From assembly GCF_015694525.1 (NCBI RefSeq), contig NZ_JADQDM010000002.1, positions 124,001-188,000 of the forward strand: a stretch of 64,000 nucleotides of DNA. Reading direction: 5' to 3'. Shown here in pieces: positions 33,112 through 42,778 of this stretch. Within the stretch, counting starts at the first letter, position 1; each line of letters opens with the position of its first letter. This DNA comes from Hymenobacter ruricola (GTDB taxonomy: Bacteria; Bacteroidota; Bacteroidia; Cytophagales; Hymenobacteraceae). Position numbers and translations under genes: made by a program. The notes beneath the pieces were generated by a model that worked only from the letters and a program-made list of their open reading frames with translations, was not told where the DNA came from and ran no database searches.

Positions 33112-35541
33112 CTACTCCTTCGCCACTGGCAATTCTACATACGCCACCGTGCCCTGCCCCGGCGTGCTTTCGAGCCGGAAGCCGCCCTGCTGGCGCCGGG
33201 CCAGTTGGCGCACCAGGGGCAGGCCCAGCCCCGTGCCCCGCTGCCCGGGCAGGCGGGGAGCCAGCCCGGTGGGCGTGTTGCTGGTTTGCAGTGTGGCCAG
33301 CTCGGCGGCGCTCAGGCCGGGGCCGGCATCGGCCACGCGCAGCGTGATGCGGCGGTCGTTCTGGTGAGCCGCCAGGGCAATGGCCGAGCCGGGAGGGGCC
33401 ACTTTCAGGGCGTTGCCCAGCAGGTTGCGCAGCTGGGCACGCACCATGTTGTGGTCGGCCCAGAGGCGGCGCAGGCCAGCGGGCACTTCCACGGCCACCC
33501 TCACTTGGCGTGCGCGGGCCTCCGAGGCGTACAGGGCGGCCACCTCGTGCAGCAGGCGGGCGGCGTCCAGGCCCTCGGGCCGGTAGGCCAGCTCGCCGCT
33601 TTGGCTGGCCGCCCAGTGCAGCAGATTGTCGACCAATGCGGTGAGCTGGCTGGTGGTTTGGCGCACTTCGGTGGTCACTTCTTCCAAAGCGGCGGGGTCG
33701 GCGGCCCCGGCCTGGCGGTAGTAGTCGAGCAGGGTGGCCAGCCCGCCCAGGGCCGCAAGGGGGCTGCGCAGGTCGTGGCCAATCACGGAATACAGCCGGT
33801 CTTGGGTGGCACGGGCTTCGCGCAGACGGCGGGTGAGGCGGCGCGTCAGCAGCAGGGTGTAGGTGGCGCCGGCCAACAGCAGCGCCAGCAGCGCGGCCCC
33901 GGCCCAGGCCAGCCGCTTCTGGCGCTGCTCCTGGGCGTTGTGCACCCGAAGCTGCCGGATTTGGGTTTCCTTGTTTTCGGTCTGGTAGCGGGTTTCCATG
34001 TCGGCCAGGGCCGCGTATTGCTGCGTGGCCCGCAGCGAATCGGTGAGTCCATCAAGCTGCTCGCGGGCGTGGTAGGCCCGCTCCCACCGGCCCAGCGCCA
34101 CCAGCGCGTCGGCCTTGAGCTGCAACACTTCCCGCAGCTTCACCCGGTTGTGCGCGGCGCGGTAGCTGGTTTCCACGGCGGGCAGCAGGGTGGCGGCCGA
34201 CGCGGGCTCGCCGGCTTGCAGCAGGTAGTCGGCCAGTTGCAGGCGCAATGCGGCGCGGCCCGCCAGCGCGTCGAGCGAGTCGGTGCAGGCCAAGGCTTGC
34301 GGCACCCAGGCCGGGTTGGGCGGGCGGGCCGTGGCCCGCGCCAGCCAGTGCAGCAGGACCAACTCCTGGGCGCGCCAGGTGTAGTACAAAAAGTGCTGCC
34401 GAAGGGCGGGCGTGGGGGCCCGGCGGGTCACCTCGGCCAGGCCCGGCGCGGCGCGGCGCAGGGCGGCCGCGGCCTGGGCCGGCTGGCCGGTGCGCAGGCT
34501 CACCTCGGCCACCCGCAGGCGCAAGCTGGCCTCGATGCCGGCCAGCCGCCAGTAGGCCGTGTCCCGCTGCCGGGCCCGTTGGGCCTCGGCAATGCCACCG
34601 GCCAGCAGGCGCAGCAGCTCCGGGGCCCGGCGCTGCCGCAGCAGCAGGGCGTGGGTGTAGCCGAGGGCTTCGGCCAGGTCGACGGCGGCTGTGGTGGGTT
34701 CGGTGGCTTGCAGGGCGCGGGCGGTGCGGCGGGCGGCGGTGTAGTAGCGTTCGGCCCGCTCGTCGTTGCCCTGCTCCTCGTAGGCTTCGCCGAGCAGTTC
34801 GTTGAGCCAGACCAGCCCGGCGTAGTCGTGGAGCTGCTGGTAGTGGCGCAGGCCCTGGGCGTAGTCCCGCACGGCACCGGCGTAGTTGCCGCGGCGGCGC
34901 AGGGCCAGCCCGGCGTTGGCGTAGGCCCCGGCCAGGGCAATGCCCACGTGCAGGCTGTCGCCGAGGGCCAGCGGCTGCCGCTGGCGAGCGTCGGCGCGGA
35001 AACCCGAGGCTTTAAGAGCGGAGATTTCGCGGCGGTGGCAGGCCAGGGCGCTGTCGTACGCCTGCTGGGTCCAGTAGTAGCTGCTGAGGCGGTGGTTCAG
35101 CTCGGCCGCGTCGAGGGCGTAGCCGGGCACCCGCCGGTTGGCCGCCAGGGCCCGGCGCAGGTACGCCAGGCCGGTGTCGGGCTGCTGCTGCACGGCCGCG
35201 GCGGTGGCCAGCCGCGCCCACACCACGAAAGCCAGCGACTCGGCCGCCCACTGCCGGCGGCGGGCCCAGAGGCGCTCCCGCTCCTGGCGAAAGGCGGCGG
35301 TGTTTTCGGCTTCGGTCCGGCGGGCCACGTCCTTGGTGGGCTGGGCCGCAGCCCAACTGGCCGCTTCGCCCGCCGACACCTTGTTGAGCAAGGCCCGCAC
35401 CCGGGCCAGGCTGACGCGTTGCGCCGGGGTGCCGGGCTGGGCCCGCGCGGACCCTCCGCCGAGGGCCAGCCCCAGCCAGAGCCCCCACCACCCCACCAGC
35501 AGGCCGAAGCGGCCGCCACGCCGCAGAGAAATCAAGTCCAC
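33112..35541 (-). CDS. TPR sensor histidine kinase
   Basis: About 809 residues with a signal/anchor segment, a long helical TPR-rich region (roughly 60-480), a transmembrane helix (LAWAGAALLALLLAGATYTLLL) and a cytoplasmic kinase. HisKA H-box: YSVIGHDLRSPLAALGGL; N-box RAQLRNLLGNALKVAP; G1 DAGPGL; G2 GTGLGLPLVRQLA. This is the common Bacteroidota design of periplasmic TPR plus HisKA/HATPase. The GTG at 35541 gives a signal peptide directly; a start at 35664 adds unlikely sequence. The LytTR response regulator just upstream is the probable partner. Confidence 0.9.
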   Translation of the reverse strand: MDLISLRRGGRFGLLVGWWGLWLGLALGGGSARAQPGTPAQRVSLARVRALLNKVSAGEAASWAAAQPTKDVARRTEAENTAAFRQERERLWARRRQWAAESLAFVVWARLATAAAVQQQPDTGLAYLRRALAANRRVPGYALDAAELNHRLSSYYWTQQAYDSALACHRREISALKASGFRADARQRQPLALGDSLHVGIALAGAYANAGLALRRRGNYAGAVRDYAQGLRHYQQLHDYAGLVWLNELLGEAYEEQGNDERAERYYTAARRTARALQATEPTTAAVDLAEALGYTHALLLRQRRAPELLRLLAGGIAEAQRARQRDTAYWRLAGIEASLRLRVAEVSLRTGQPAQAAAALRRAAPGLAEVTRRAPTPALRQHFLYYTWRAQELVLLHWLARATARPPNPAWVPQALACTDSLDALAGRAALRLQLADYLLQAGEPASAATLLPAVETSYRAAHNRVKLREVLQLKADALVALGRWERAYHAREQLDGLTDSLRATQQYAALADMETRYQTENKETQIRQLRVHNAQEQRQKRLAWAGAALLALLLAGATYTLLLTRRLTRRLREARATQDRLYSVIGHDLRSPLAALGGLATLLDYYRQAGAADPAALEEVTTEVRQTTSQLTALVDNLLHWAASQSGELAYRPEGLDAARLLHEVAALYASEARARQVRVAVEVPAGLRRLWADHNMVRAQLRNLLGNALKVAPPGSAIALAAHQNDRRITLRVADAGPGLSAAELATLQTSNTPTGLAPRLPGQRGTGLGLPLVRQLARRQQGGFRLESTPGQGTVAYVELPVAKE

Positions 35542-35686
35542 GGCCAACACGTAACTAGCGGCGAAGCAGAAAAACAGGCGGGCGCGTGCGGCCTCAAGCC
35601 CCCAGCTGCGGCACTTGGTTGGTAAAATCTGGTAATGGCCGAGTAGGGCCAGCAGTATCCGCACATAAAGTGTAAAGGTGGACTTC

Positions 35687-36490
35687 CTACCCCACCAGGC
35701 GCAACCGGTGCAGCAGGGCGTCGCGGTAGCTGCGGCTGAGGGGCAGGGCGGCGCCGGCCACCACCACGCTCGTTTGCCCTTCGTCGAAGCTCTCGATGAA
35801 AGCCACGTTTATCAAGTAGCTGCGCTGAATTTGCACGAACTGGCGGGCCGGCAGTTCCAGGGCCAGCTCGCGCAGGGGCTGCCGGCTCAGGTAGCGGCCG
35901 GTGGCCGTGACGAGGGTGCAGTATTTGTCGCTCGATTCCACGTACTGAATGTCGCTCAGGCAGACTTTCACTAGTCGGCCCCGTTCGCGCAGGAAAATGC
36001 AGTCGCTGAGCAGCACCTCCTGGTTCCAAGGCATGGTCAGGGGCTCATCGAAGCCGTCGGTGGCCCCCGTCAGCGCGGCGGGCAGCGGGGCCGTGTGGCC
36101 GGCGGCATGGTTGAGCAAAGCCAGCTCCAGGGCGTGCTGCAGTGCCGCCGCGTCGTAGGGCTTGAGCAGAAACGCCGCCGGTCGCGCCAGCTTGGCGCGG
36201 GCAAAAGTGGGCTCGTCGGCCATCGACGTTAAGAAGATGATGGGCAGCGGGCGCACGGCGCGCAGCTCGTGGGCCAGCTCAATGCCGTCGCGGTCGCCGT
36301 CGAGGCCGATGTCGAGCAACGCCATGTCGACGGGCGGCAGGCTCTCGCGAAACAAGTCGGCCGCTTCGTCGGCCGTGGCGGCGGGGCCCACCGGCTCGTA
36401 GCCCAGCCCGCGCACCAGCACCGCCAGCAGGCGGGCAGCCAGGGGCTGGTTTTCGGCCAGCAGCAGCCGGACAGGAGGGGTAGCTTGCAT
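35687..36490 (-). CDS. LytTR-family response regulator
   Basis: A 267-residue two-domain regulator. The receiver domain (1-125) has the acceptor Asp in MALLDIGLDGDRDGIEL and the Lys of FLLKPYDAAAL; the usual first acidic pair is AEN rather than EDE. The C-terminal LytTR DNA-binding domain shows ERGRLVKVCLSDIQYVESSDKYCTL and FVQIQRSYLINVAFIES. It binds DNA, targets unknown. ATG 36490 is chosen; the kinase gene follows 145 bases downstream on the same strand. Confidence 0.9.
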   Translation of the reverse strand: MQATPPVRLLLAENQPLAARLLAVLVRGLGYEPVGPAATADEAADLFRESLPPVDMALLDIGLDGDRDGIELAHELRAVRPLPIIFLTSMADEPTFARAKLARPAAFLLKPYDAAALQHALELALLNHAAGHTAPLPAALTGATDGFDEPLTMPWNQEVLLSDCIFLRERGRLVKVCLSDIQYVESSDKYCTLVTATGRYLSRQPLRELALELPARQFVQIQRSYLINVAFIESFDEGQTSVVVAGAALPLSRSYRDALLHRLRLVG

Positions 36491-36743
36491 AAAAAAGGCA
36501 GGTCCGGCCGTGCCATTGCACAGCCAACCGCAAAAATGCAGCCCTCCGCCCCGTTTCACAACACTGCCGGGCTTTTAAATCGTGATTTGGCGCCCTGCGA
36601 ACTTTGCGCCGGGCCCAGGCGCTGTTCACAGCCCGAAAAATGCGTTTTCTACAAACGAGGCCGGGCGCAGGACTTGTTGTTAATTTACGGCAAAATCAAC
36701 CGGCAAAACCGGGTTGAGTACTCCCACGCCGGTCACCCCGCCC

Positions 36744-37115
36744 ATGCCTTACAAAGAGCGCAACATCGAAAAACAATACTTCACCATCGGCGAAGTAGCC
36801 GCCCAGTTCAAGGTGGCCGAGTCGCTGGTGCGCTTCTGGGAAACCGAGTTTGAGGAACTGCGCCCGCGCCGCAGCAAGAAGGGCAACCGCCTCTATACCC
36901 CGCAGGACATCGAGGTGTTCCGCACCATCTACCACCTGGTGAAGGAGCGCGGCTACACCATTCCCGGGGCCCGCGACATGCTCAAGCAAAAAGGCCCGCA
37001 GCTCAAGGAAAAGATTGACGTGGTGCAGAGCCTGGAAAAGGTGCGCGCGTTTCTGGTGAGCTTGAAGAAAGAGGTGGACGCCGCGGGCAAGGCCGAACCT
37101 GACGCTGCTGAATAG
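36744..37115 (+). CDS. MerR-family transcriptional regulator
   Basis: A 123-residue protein. The winged-helix N-terminus FTIGEVAAQFKVAESLVRFWE is a MerR DNA-binding domain, followed by NRLYTPQDIEVFRTIYHLV, GYTIPGARDML and a coiled-coil tail. It lacks a Cys-rich effector domain, like the short MerR proteins that, as I recall, sit next to dprA in Bacteroidota. ATG 36744 is preferred. The gene ends 6 bases before dprA, so they probably form an operon. Confidence 0.9.
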   Translation: MPYKERNIEKQYFTIGEVAAQFKVAESLVRFWETEFEELRPRRSKKGNRLYTPQDIEVFRTIYHLVKERGYTIPGARDMLKQKGPQLKEKIDVVQSLEKVRAFLVSLKKEVDAAGKAEPDAAE

Positions 37116-37121
37116 CCTTCT

Positions 37122-38261
37122 ATGCCTGCTTCTACCATCTCCGACACCCTCTTCCACGAGCTTGCCCTCACCCTTCTACCCGGCATCGGCCCGCAGCTCA
37201 CGCGGCAGCTGATGAGCTACGGCGGCTCGGCCAAAAACGTGCTGATGATGCCGCCCGGCAAGCTGCGCCGCATTCCAGGCGTGGGCGAGGCCACGGTGAA
37301 ATCCCTCACGGGCGCCGAGCGGGAGGCGGCGTTTCGCAAAGCCGAAGCCGACTTGAAGAAGGCCGAGAAGGACGGCGTCGAAATCCTGTTTTACACCAGC
37401 AAGCGCTTCCCCAGCCGCCTCAAGCTGATTCCGGATGCGCCTGTCATCCTTTACTATAAAGGCACGGCCGACTTGAATGCGCCCAAGGCCGTGGCCCTGG
37501 TGGGCACCCGCAAAAACACCGACTACGGCCGCGAGCAAACCGAGCGCATCGTGCAGGGCCTGGTGCCGCACCGGCCCCTGGTGGTGAGCGGCCTGGCCTA
37601 CGGCATCGACATCATTGCCCACCGCGCCGCTCTGCAGGAAGGCCTGGAAACCGTGGGCGTGATGGCCACGGGCCTGGACCGCATCTACCCGCACACGCAC
37701 CAGAAAACGGCCGAGAAGATGCGCGAGCAAGGCGGCCTGCTCACCGAATTTCCCTTCGGCACGCCGCCCGACCGCTACAACTTCCCGGCCCGCAACCGCA
37801 TCATCGCCGGCCTGAGCGACGGCACCGTGGTGGTGGAAGCGGCCATAAAAGGCGGCGCGCTCATCACCGCCGAACTGGCCCTGAGCTACGACCGCGACGT
37901 GCTGGCCGTGCCCGGCAACCTGGGCTCGGCCGCCTCGGAAGGCTGCAATGCGCTCATCAAAAGCAACAAGGCGGCCATGTACACCGAGCCGCTGGACCTG
38001 GAGCAGCTGCTGAACTGGGATGCGGCCCTGCACCAGTCGGGCAAGTTCCGGCCGGCGCCCTCCTACTCGGCCGATGACTTTACGGCCGAGGAGTTTGCCA
38101 TCATCACCGTGCTCACGGCTGCGCCCGGCCGCGAGCTGCAGATGGACGACATCGCCTGGCAGACGCAGATGGCCATCTACGCGGTGGCCTCGCTGCTGCT
38201 GGGGCTGGAGTTTCGGGGGGTGGTGCGGGCAATGCCGGGGAAGAAGTTTGCGTTGGTGTAG
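37122..38261 (+). CDS. dprA: DNA-processing protein DprA
   Basis: A 379-residue DprA (Smf), which loads RecA on incoming single-stranded DNA during natural transformation. An N-terminal SAM/HhH-like part (ALTLLPGIGPQLTRQL, LRRIPGVGEATVKSL) precedes the Rossmann-like core with VALVGTRKNTDYGREQ, VSGLAYGIDIIAHRAAL, GVMATGLDRIYPHTH, FPARNRIIAGLSDGTVVVEA and VPGNLGSAASEGCNALI. A C-terminal winged-helix (about 315-379) completes the long form. Confidence 0.95.
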   Translation: MPASTISDTLFHELALTLLPGIGPQLTRQLMSYGGSAKNVLMMPPGKLRRIPGVGEATVKSLTGAEREAAFRKAEADLKKAEKDGVEILFYTSKRFPSRLKLIPDAPVILYYKGTADLNAPKAVALVGTRKNTDYGREQTERIVQGLVPHRPLVVSGLAYGIDIIAHRAALQEGLETVGVMATGLDRIYPHTHQKTAEKMREQGGLLTEFPFGTPPDRYNFPARNRIIAGLSDGTVVVEAAIKGGALITAELALSYDRDVLAVPGNLGSAASEGCNALIKSNKAAMYTEPLDLEQLLNWDAALHQSGKFRPAPSYSADDFTAEEFAIITVLTAAPGRELQMDDIAWQTQMAIYAVASLLLGLEFRGVVRAMPGKKFALV

Positions 38262-38285
38262 CCAGTTGCACTTACCATCCATGCG

Positions 38286-39221
38286 ATGAAGAAAGCTGTC
38301 CGGTTATCGTTGGTCGCGCTGTTAGGTGGTGGTTTTCTCCTGACCAGCGGCATCGCCTATTACCAAGGGCAAAAACAGCGCGCTGCCACCCTAGGGCACC
38401 TGGCCGCACTGGATGCGCGACTGGCGGAGCATAATAGGCAGACCGCTGCCCGGATGGCGACGACGGTTCGCGCTATTAATTATTATACCCACCTCAATAA
38501 TAACCGACCACAGGACCAAGCGATACTGGCCGCGGGCCAACAAATGTTGCAACGCACCCAATCGCTAACCGATACGCTGCAAGCCTTGCAACGCAACCTC
38601 CGCTTAGCGCCCGGCGCTGGTCAAAATGGTCGCATGGATGATGGCACCGTTGCGCGACTGGCCAAGCAACTGGTGAGCTATTCCGTCCTGACTTACAGTA
38701 GTGCCACTGCCGGGCCTCTTATCGCAACCCTGCGGTCTTTCGCACGCGCGAATCGGTTTGCGGATTTCTCTACCCGTCGGCTGCCCATTCAAGCCACGTT
38801 GGCGGGCCTCACCCGGCTCGAAACGTTGGTGTGGCGTGCGGGAAGCGCAAAACTAAACGACCTGGCCCAGAAGTCTGGCCGTTCCATCGATTGGTACGAC
38901 CCCATCCGGGCGTTTGCGACGGCCGAATCGGAAACAGTGGCGCCGGGCCAGGTTTACCAAGCGCGCTTATTCCTCATGGACAACAACCTACACTATTATT
39001 ATACCAATGTTTCAGTGAACGGCCAAACTTTGGCCCCGTCTTTCGAAGGGTCTTTGCTCACCTTCCGGGTTCCAGCCAATTCGGTTGGCCGGGTTCCTCG
39101 GCAGGCGCAGTGGCGGGGGGCGATTCGCGCCCTTGCCAACCCCGAAGCACGGCCCTACGCCACCGATTCGGTCTGGCAACTGACCGTTCCATATTTCATC
39201 GTTAGCCCGACAAAGCCATGA
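38286..39221 (+). CDS. GldM-like small membrane-anchored protein (copy 1)
   Basis: A 311-residue protein with one N-terminal transmembrane helix (residues 7-26), a helical bundle (about 30-215) and one C-terminal beta domain. The end (TVAPGQVYQARLFL, VNGQTLAPSFEG, QWRGAIRAL, LTVPYFIVSP) follows the pattern of the second (Ig-like) periplasmic domain of GldM/PorM, a T9SS motor subunit, but the later GldM domains are missing and no gldK, gldL or gldN is nearby. The homology call is from motif pattern only. It overlaps the next gene by four bases (ATGA). Confidence 0.55.
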   Translation: MKKAVRLSLVALLGGGFLLTSGIAYYQGQKQRAATLGHLAALDARLAEHNRQTAARMATTVRAINYYTHLNNNRPQDQAILAAGQQMLQRTQSLTDTLQALQRNLRLAPGAGQNGRMDDGTVARLAKQLVSYSVLTYSSATAGPLIATLRSFARANRFADFSTRRLPIQATLAGLTRLETLVWRAGSAKLNDLAQKSGRSIDWYDPIRAFATAESETVAPGQVYQARLFLMDNNLHYYYTNVSVNGQTLAPSFEGSLLTFRVPANSVGRVPRQAQWRGAIRALANPEARPYATDSVWQLTVPYFIVSPTKP

Positions 39222-40099
39222 TTCGCAGCGTGGGGCTTCTATTAGGCGGCGTACTAGTGGCGGCGGCTACCGGGCTGGGCTTTTACCAGCAGCAGGCCGG
39301 GCAAACGCGCCTGGACCAAGAAGTGGCGCTGTTGAGCCAGCAACTGAGCGAGGCGAACGTCGGGGTCGCGCAGAACGCCGATTATACAGTCAAATTCATG
39401 CGCTACGCAGTTGAGAAGAATAGATATCAAAGCCACGAGGTAGCGGCCCTTGCTTCTGCCGAGGACCTGCGGGTGCGCACCACCGCCCTGCTCCGGGAAA
39501 TACGCGCCCTGCGGCGCGCCACGGGCCCCGCCGATTCCGTGGCCTTGCTGCGCCCCCGCGCCCCCCTCTTGATTGAGCAGGCGCGGCAATTCGACGAACC
39601 TGCTTTCCCTGCCTTGCGCCAACAACTGGCGCTTTACAGCGCCGCTATCCGCCGACTTCATCCCACTGATTCGTCCTCACTGGTGGTTCCGTCCCTTGAT
39701 GATGCCTCCCCGGCATTAGCTGTGGCAAGCCTTGCTCAGGCTGAAAACGCCCTGTTGGCGGCCGAAACAGGCACTCTTAAATACCTCATGCAGCAGATAG
39801 GAAGGCAAGAACCGCGTGCCAAAGTGGTGGCGGTGGCCACGCCCCAATCGAACCGGGTGGCCCCGGGCGAGGTATATCGGGCCCATTTGGTGCTGGTTAA
39901 AAGCCTTTCGAGCCCGTCCATTCGCATGTTTTACAATGGGCACCCTATTCCCATTGACCGCGAAGGCGCAGGATTAGTGCGTTTTAAGGCCCCGGCCAAG
40001 GCTGGTCCGGCCGAATGGCACGGGGCTATTCGCGCGCGTCTTGGTGGCCGCGACACCACTTTCCGGGTGCGGGTGCCCTACCGCGTGGTTCGGCGTTAG
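39218..40099 (+). CDS. GldM-like small membrane-anchored protein (copy 2)
   Basis: A 293-residue tandem paralogue of the preceding gene: N-terminal transmembrane helix (residues 5-22), coiled helical segment (QTRLDQEVALLSQQLSE...), and a beta domain with VAPGEVYRAHLVLVKS, FYNGHPIPIDREGAG, EWHGAIRARLGG and FRVRVPYRVV. The same GldM D2-like pattern is seen. Sequence identity to copy 1 is low apart from this pattern. Translationally coupled to copy 1; followed 70 bases later by a T9SS cargo gene. Confidence 0.55.
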   Translation: MIRSVGLLLGGVLVAAATGLGFYQQQAGQTRLDQEVALLSQQLSEANVGVAQNADYTVKFMRYAVEKNRYQSHEVAALASAEDLRVRTTALLREIRALRRATGPADSVALLRPRAPLLIEQARQFDEPAFPALRQQLALYSAAIRRLHPTDSSSLVVPSLDDASPALAVASLAQAENALLAAETGTLKYLMQQIGRQEPRAKVVAVATPQSNRVAPGEVYRAHLVLVKSLSSPSIRMFYNGHPIPIDREGAGLVRFKAPAKAGPAEWHGAIRARLGGRDTTFRVRVPYRVVRR

Positions 40100-40169
40100 C
40101 CGTGCGGTGCGGGGAAGTGTCGTATTTTTAACAGATTTTCTATTACGTGTTAAGAATATCTCCCTTTTC

Positions 40170-42686
40170 ATGAAAAAAACAGTACTCTTATTGGTGAGCT
40201 TAGCCGTGTTGCAGGCCGGCCCGCTGAAAGTTTCGGCGCAAAACCTGGACCCCAGCTTTGCGGCCCTGACGGTGTATGCGCCCGGTTTTGTCAGTTCCGC
40301 CATTGAGCAGCCCGATGGCAAGATTGTGATGACCGGTTTATATAGCCGCGTGAACGGCGCGCCGGCCTTTGCCATCAGTCGCTTCAACCCGAACGGGACG
40401 CCGGATGCGGCCTTCCAGCAGAACGTGGGCACGGCTACGGCCGGCTACCGGGTGCGCCTGCTCAGCAATGGCCAGATGGTACTGAATTACAACACCACCG
40501 CGCCGTTCACGGTGGGCGGCATCAGCCGCCAAACGCTGCTGCGCCTGAACGCCGACGGCACCGGCGACGCCTCGTTCAACCTCGGCACCGGCCCCGCCTT
40601 CGGCACCAGCATCAGCTACATCGACGATTACCTGCCCCTGGCCAACGGCCAGCTCCTCGTGGTGGGCGGCTTCGACCACATCAACGGCGTGGCCGTGCCC
40701 TCGGGCATCGCCCGCCTGACGGCCACCGGCGCGCCCGACCCCACCTTCAACCCCGGCACGGGCATTGATGTCAATAATGATGACCTGCTCAACGTGGTGA
40801 CCCTGCCCAACGGCAAGCTGCTGGTGGGTGGCCTTCTCAGCACCTACAACGGCGTGACGCGCAACGGCATTGCCCGCCTCAACGCCGACGGCACGCTGGA
40901 CACGGCTTTTACATCGCCGCTCGACGTGTACAGCGAAGTCGATGACATCGTAGTGCAGCCCGATGGCAACATTTTGATATGGGGCACCCTCAACTTCGCG
41001 TCGGGAAACACCAAGGGCATTGTCCGGCTGTTGCCCGACGGCGCGCTCGACCCTACGTTTAACGCGCCGGCCAACGTTGGAGGCGGGTTCGTTTCCTCGT
41101 ACTCGGGCGATGCCCTGCAGCTGCAGCCCGATGGCAAGGTACTGGCAATTAACAACAACGCGAGCTCCGGCCTGCCCGGCGTGGTCCGGCTGAACGCCAA
41201 CGGCACCCCGGATGCCGGCTTCCAGGTGGGCGCTGGCCCCAACGCCGCCCCCACTACGGTAACGTTGCTGAGCACCGGCAAAATCCTGGTGGGCGGCAAC
41301 TTCACCAACTTCAGCGGCACTTACGACCGGCCCCTGGTGCAGCTCACCAGCACCGGCGCCGTCGATGCCACGTTTCAACCCCTGGTGCAAACGACCGGGC
41401 AGGTGGTGAAGGCCGTGCTGCAACCCGATGGCAAGCTGGTGGCCGGCGGCACATTTTCCGAAGTGAACGGCCAAGCCGTGCGCCGGCTGGCCCGCTTCAA
41501 CGCCAACGGCACCGTGGATGCCTCGTTCACCAATTCGTTGAGCCCCAACGACCAGCCCGTCGACCTGGTGCTGCAACCCAACGGCAACCTGCTGGTGGCC
41601 ACCCAAGGCGCCGTGGTGCGCCTGCTGCCCACCGGCGCCGCCGATGCCTCGTTCAACGCGTCGGGGCTGGCGGGGAGTTTCCCGAGCCGCCTCCTGCTGC
41701 AGCCCGACGGCAAAGTGCTGGTGGGCGGCTCGCTGCTCAACAACGGCACCCTGGTGACGCCTCCGGTGGTGCGCCTGCTCAGTGACGGCTCGCGCGACGC
41801 CACCTTCGCCCCCTCGGGCCTGGGCGCAAGCCGTTTTCAGGCCTTCCATAACATCGCCCTGCAAGCCGACGGCAAAGTGTTGCTGGCTGCTTCGTACTCG
41901 CCCACGGCAACGGGCTCGTACAACCGCACGCTGCTGCGCCTGAGCAGCACGGGCGCATTGGACAACACCTTTACCGGCGCGGCCTTCAACACGCCGGCTT
42001 TCAACACCGGCCTCAACGCGCTGCAGGTGCAGCCCGACGGCAAAATCCTGGTGGGCGGGCAGTTTTCGACCTACGGCGGCACGGCCCGTAGCAACGTGGC
42101 CCGCCTGAACCCCGACGGCACCCTCGATGCCGGCTTTGTGCCGCCCACGACCACGGGCGCGGTGTACTCGTTGCTGCTTCAGCCCAACAACCGCGTGCTG
42201 CTGGGCGGCAGCTTCAGCAGCAGCAGCCTGCCCCGCAACCTGGCCCGCCTGCTGCCCACCGGCGCCGCCGATGCCAGCTTCGCCGCCACGGCCGTGCCCA
42301 ACGGCATTGTGCGCACCCTGCTGGTGCAGCCCGATGGCAAAATCGTGGCCGGCGGCGGCTTCACCACCATCGGCGGGCAAACCAGCAGCGCCCTCACCCG
42401 CCTCATTGCGACGGACGTGCTGACGGTGCGCGCCCCGCAGGCCGTGGCCGACCGCACCGCCGCCTGGCCCGTGCCCGCCCACGCCGCCCTCACGGTGGCC
42501 CCCGACGCCAGCGCCCACCCGCAGGCCCTCGACCTGCTCGACGCCCTGGGCCGCCCGGTGCTGCACCAGGCGCTGAGCAACGCCGCCCCCGCCACGCTGG
42601 CCACCGAAACCCTGGCGCCCGGCAGCTACCTGCTGCGCGTGACCTATGCCGAAGGCACCGTGACGCGCCGCGTGCAGGTGCAATAA
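40170..42686 (+). CDS. delta-60 repeat beta-propeller protein, T9SS cargo
   Basis: An 838-residue secreted protein with signal peptide ending LKVSAQN. It is built from about 14 delta-60 repeats of roughly 50 residues, each with a QPDGKILVGG-like strand and a LNADGTLDxxF-like turn, which should form one or two propellers. The C-terminal 75 residues (DLLDALGRPVLH ... LAPGSYLLRVTYAEGT) are a type A T9SS sorting domain. Cell-surface or released; binding partner unknown. The repeats give repetitive DNA. ATG 40170 follows an AT-rich leader. Confidence 0.9.
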   Translation: MKKTVLLLVSLAVLQAGPLKVSAQNLDPSFAALTVYAPGFVSSAIEQPDGKIVMTGLYSRVNGAPAFAISRFNPNGTPDAAFQQNVGTATAGYRVRLLSNGQMVLNYNTTAPFTVGGISRQTLLRLNADGTGDASFNLGTGPAFGTSISYIDDYLPLANGQLLVVGGFDHINGVAVPSGIARLTATGAPDPTFNPGTGIDVNNDDLLNVVTLPNGKLLVGGLLSTYNGVTRNGIARLNADGTLDTAFTSPLDVYSEVDDIVVQPDGNILIWGTLNFASGNTKGIVRLLPDGALDPTFNAPANVGGGFVSSYSGDALQLQPDGKVLAINNNASSGLPGVVRLNANGTPDAGFQVGAGPNAAPTTVTLLSTGKILVGGNFTNFSGTYDRPLVQLTSTGAVDATFQPLVQTTGQVVKAVLQPDGKLVAGGTFSEVNGQAVRRLARFNANGTVDASFTNSLSPNDQPVDLVLQPNGNLLVATQGAVVRLLPTGAADASFNASGLAGSFPSRLLLQPDGKVLVGGSLLNNGTLVTPPVVRLLSDGSRDATFAPSGLGASRFQAFHNIALQADGKVLLAASYSPTATGSYNRTLLRLSSTGALDNTFTGAAFNTPAFNTGLNALQVQPDGKILVGGQFSTYGGTARSNVARLNPDGTLDAGFVPPTTTGAVYSLLLQPNNRVLLGGSFSSSSLPRNLARLLPTGAADASFAATAVPNGIVRTLLVQPDGKIVAGGGFTTIGGQTSSALTRLIATDVLTVRAPQAVADRTAAWPVPAHAALTVAPDASAHPQALDLLDALGRPVLHQALSNAAPATLATETLAPGSYLLRVTYAEGTVTRRVQVQ

Positions 42687-42712
42687 TCTTCCGGTCAGCC
42701 AACCATTGAAAG

Positions 42713-42742
42713 GGACGAACCAACACGGTTCGTCCTTTTTTT
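42713..42742 (+). terminator. intrinsic terminator after the delta-60 gene
   Basis: GGACGAACC (42713-42721) pairs with GGTTCGTCC (42727-42735), followed by seven T. Confidence 0.88.
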
Positions 42743-42778
42743 GTGGGCTCGATGCTACAGCGGGCTACCTTGCGGCTC

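Noticed and set aside
32896..35625. 909-codon plus-strand frame opposite the histidine kinase
   Set aside because: High-GC shadow: Gly/Gln/His-rich with no domain, fully antisense to a well-supported gene.
40338..42683. 781-codon minus-strand frame opposite the delta-60 gene
   Set aside because: Repetitive because the sense repeats are; no protein family visible.
40170..42686. CRISPR-like array
   Set aside because: The periodic DNA is coding repeats of a beta-propeller protein, with varying repeats and no constant spacers.
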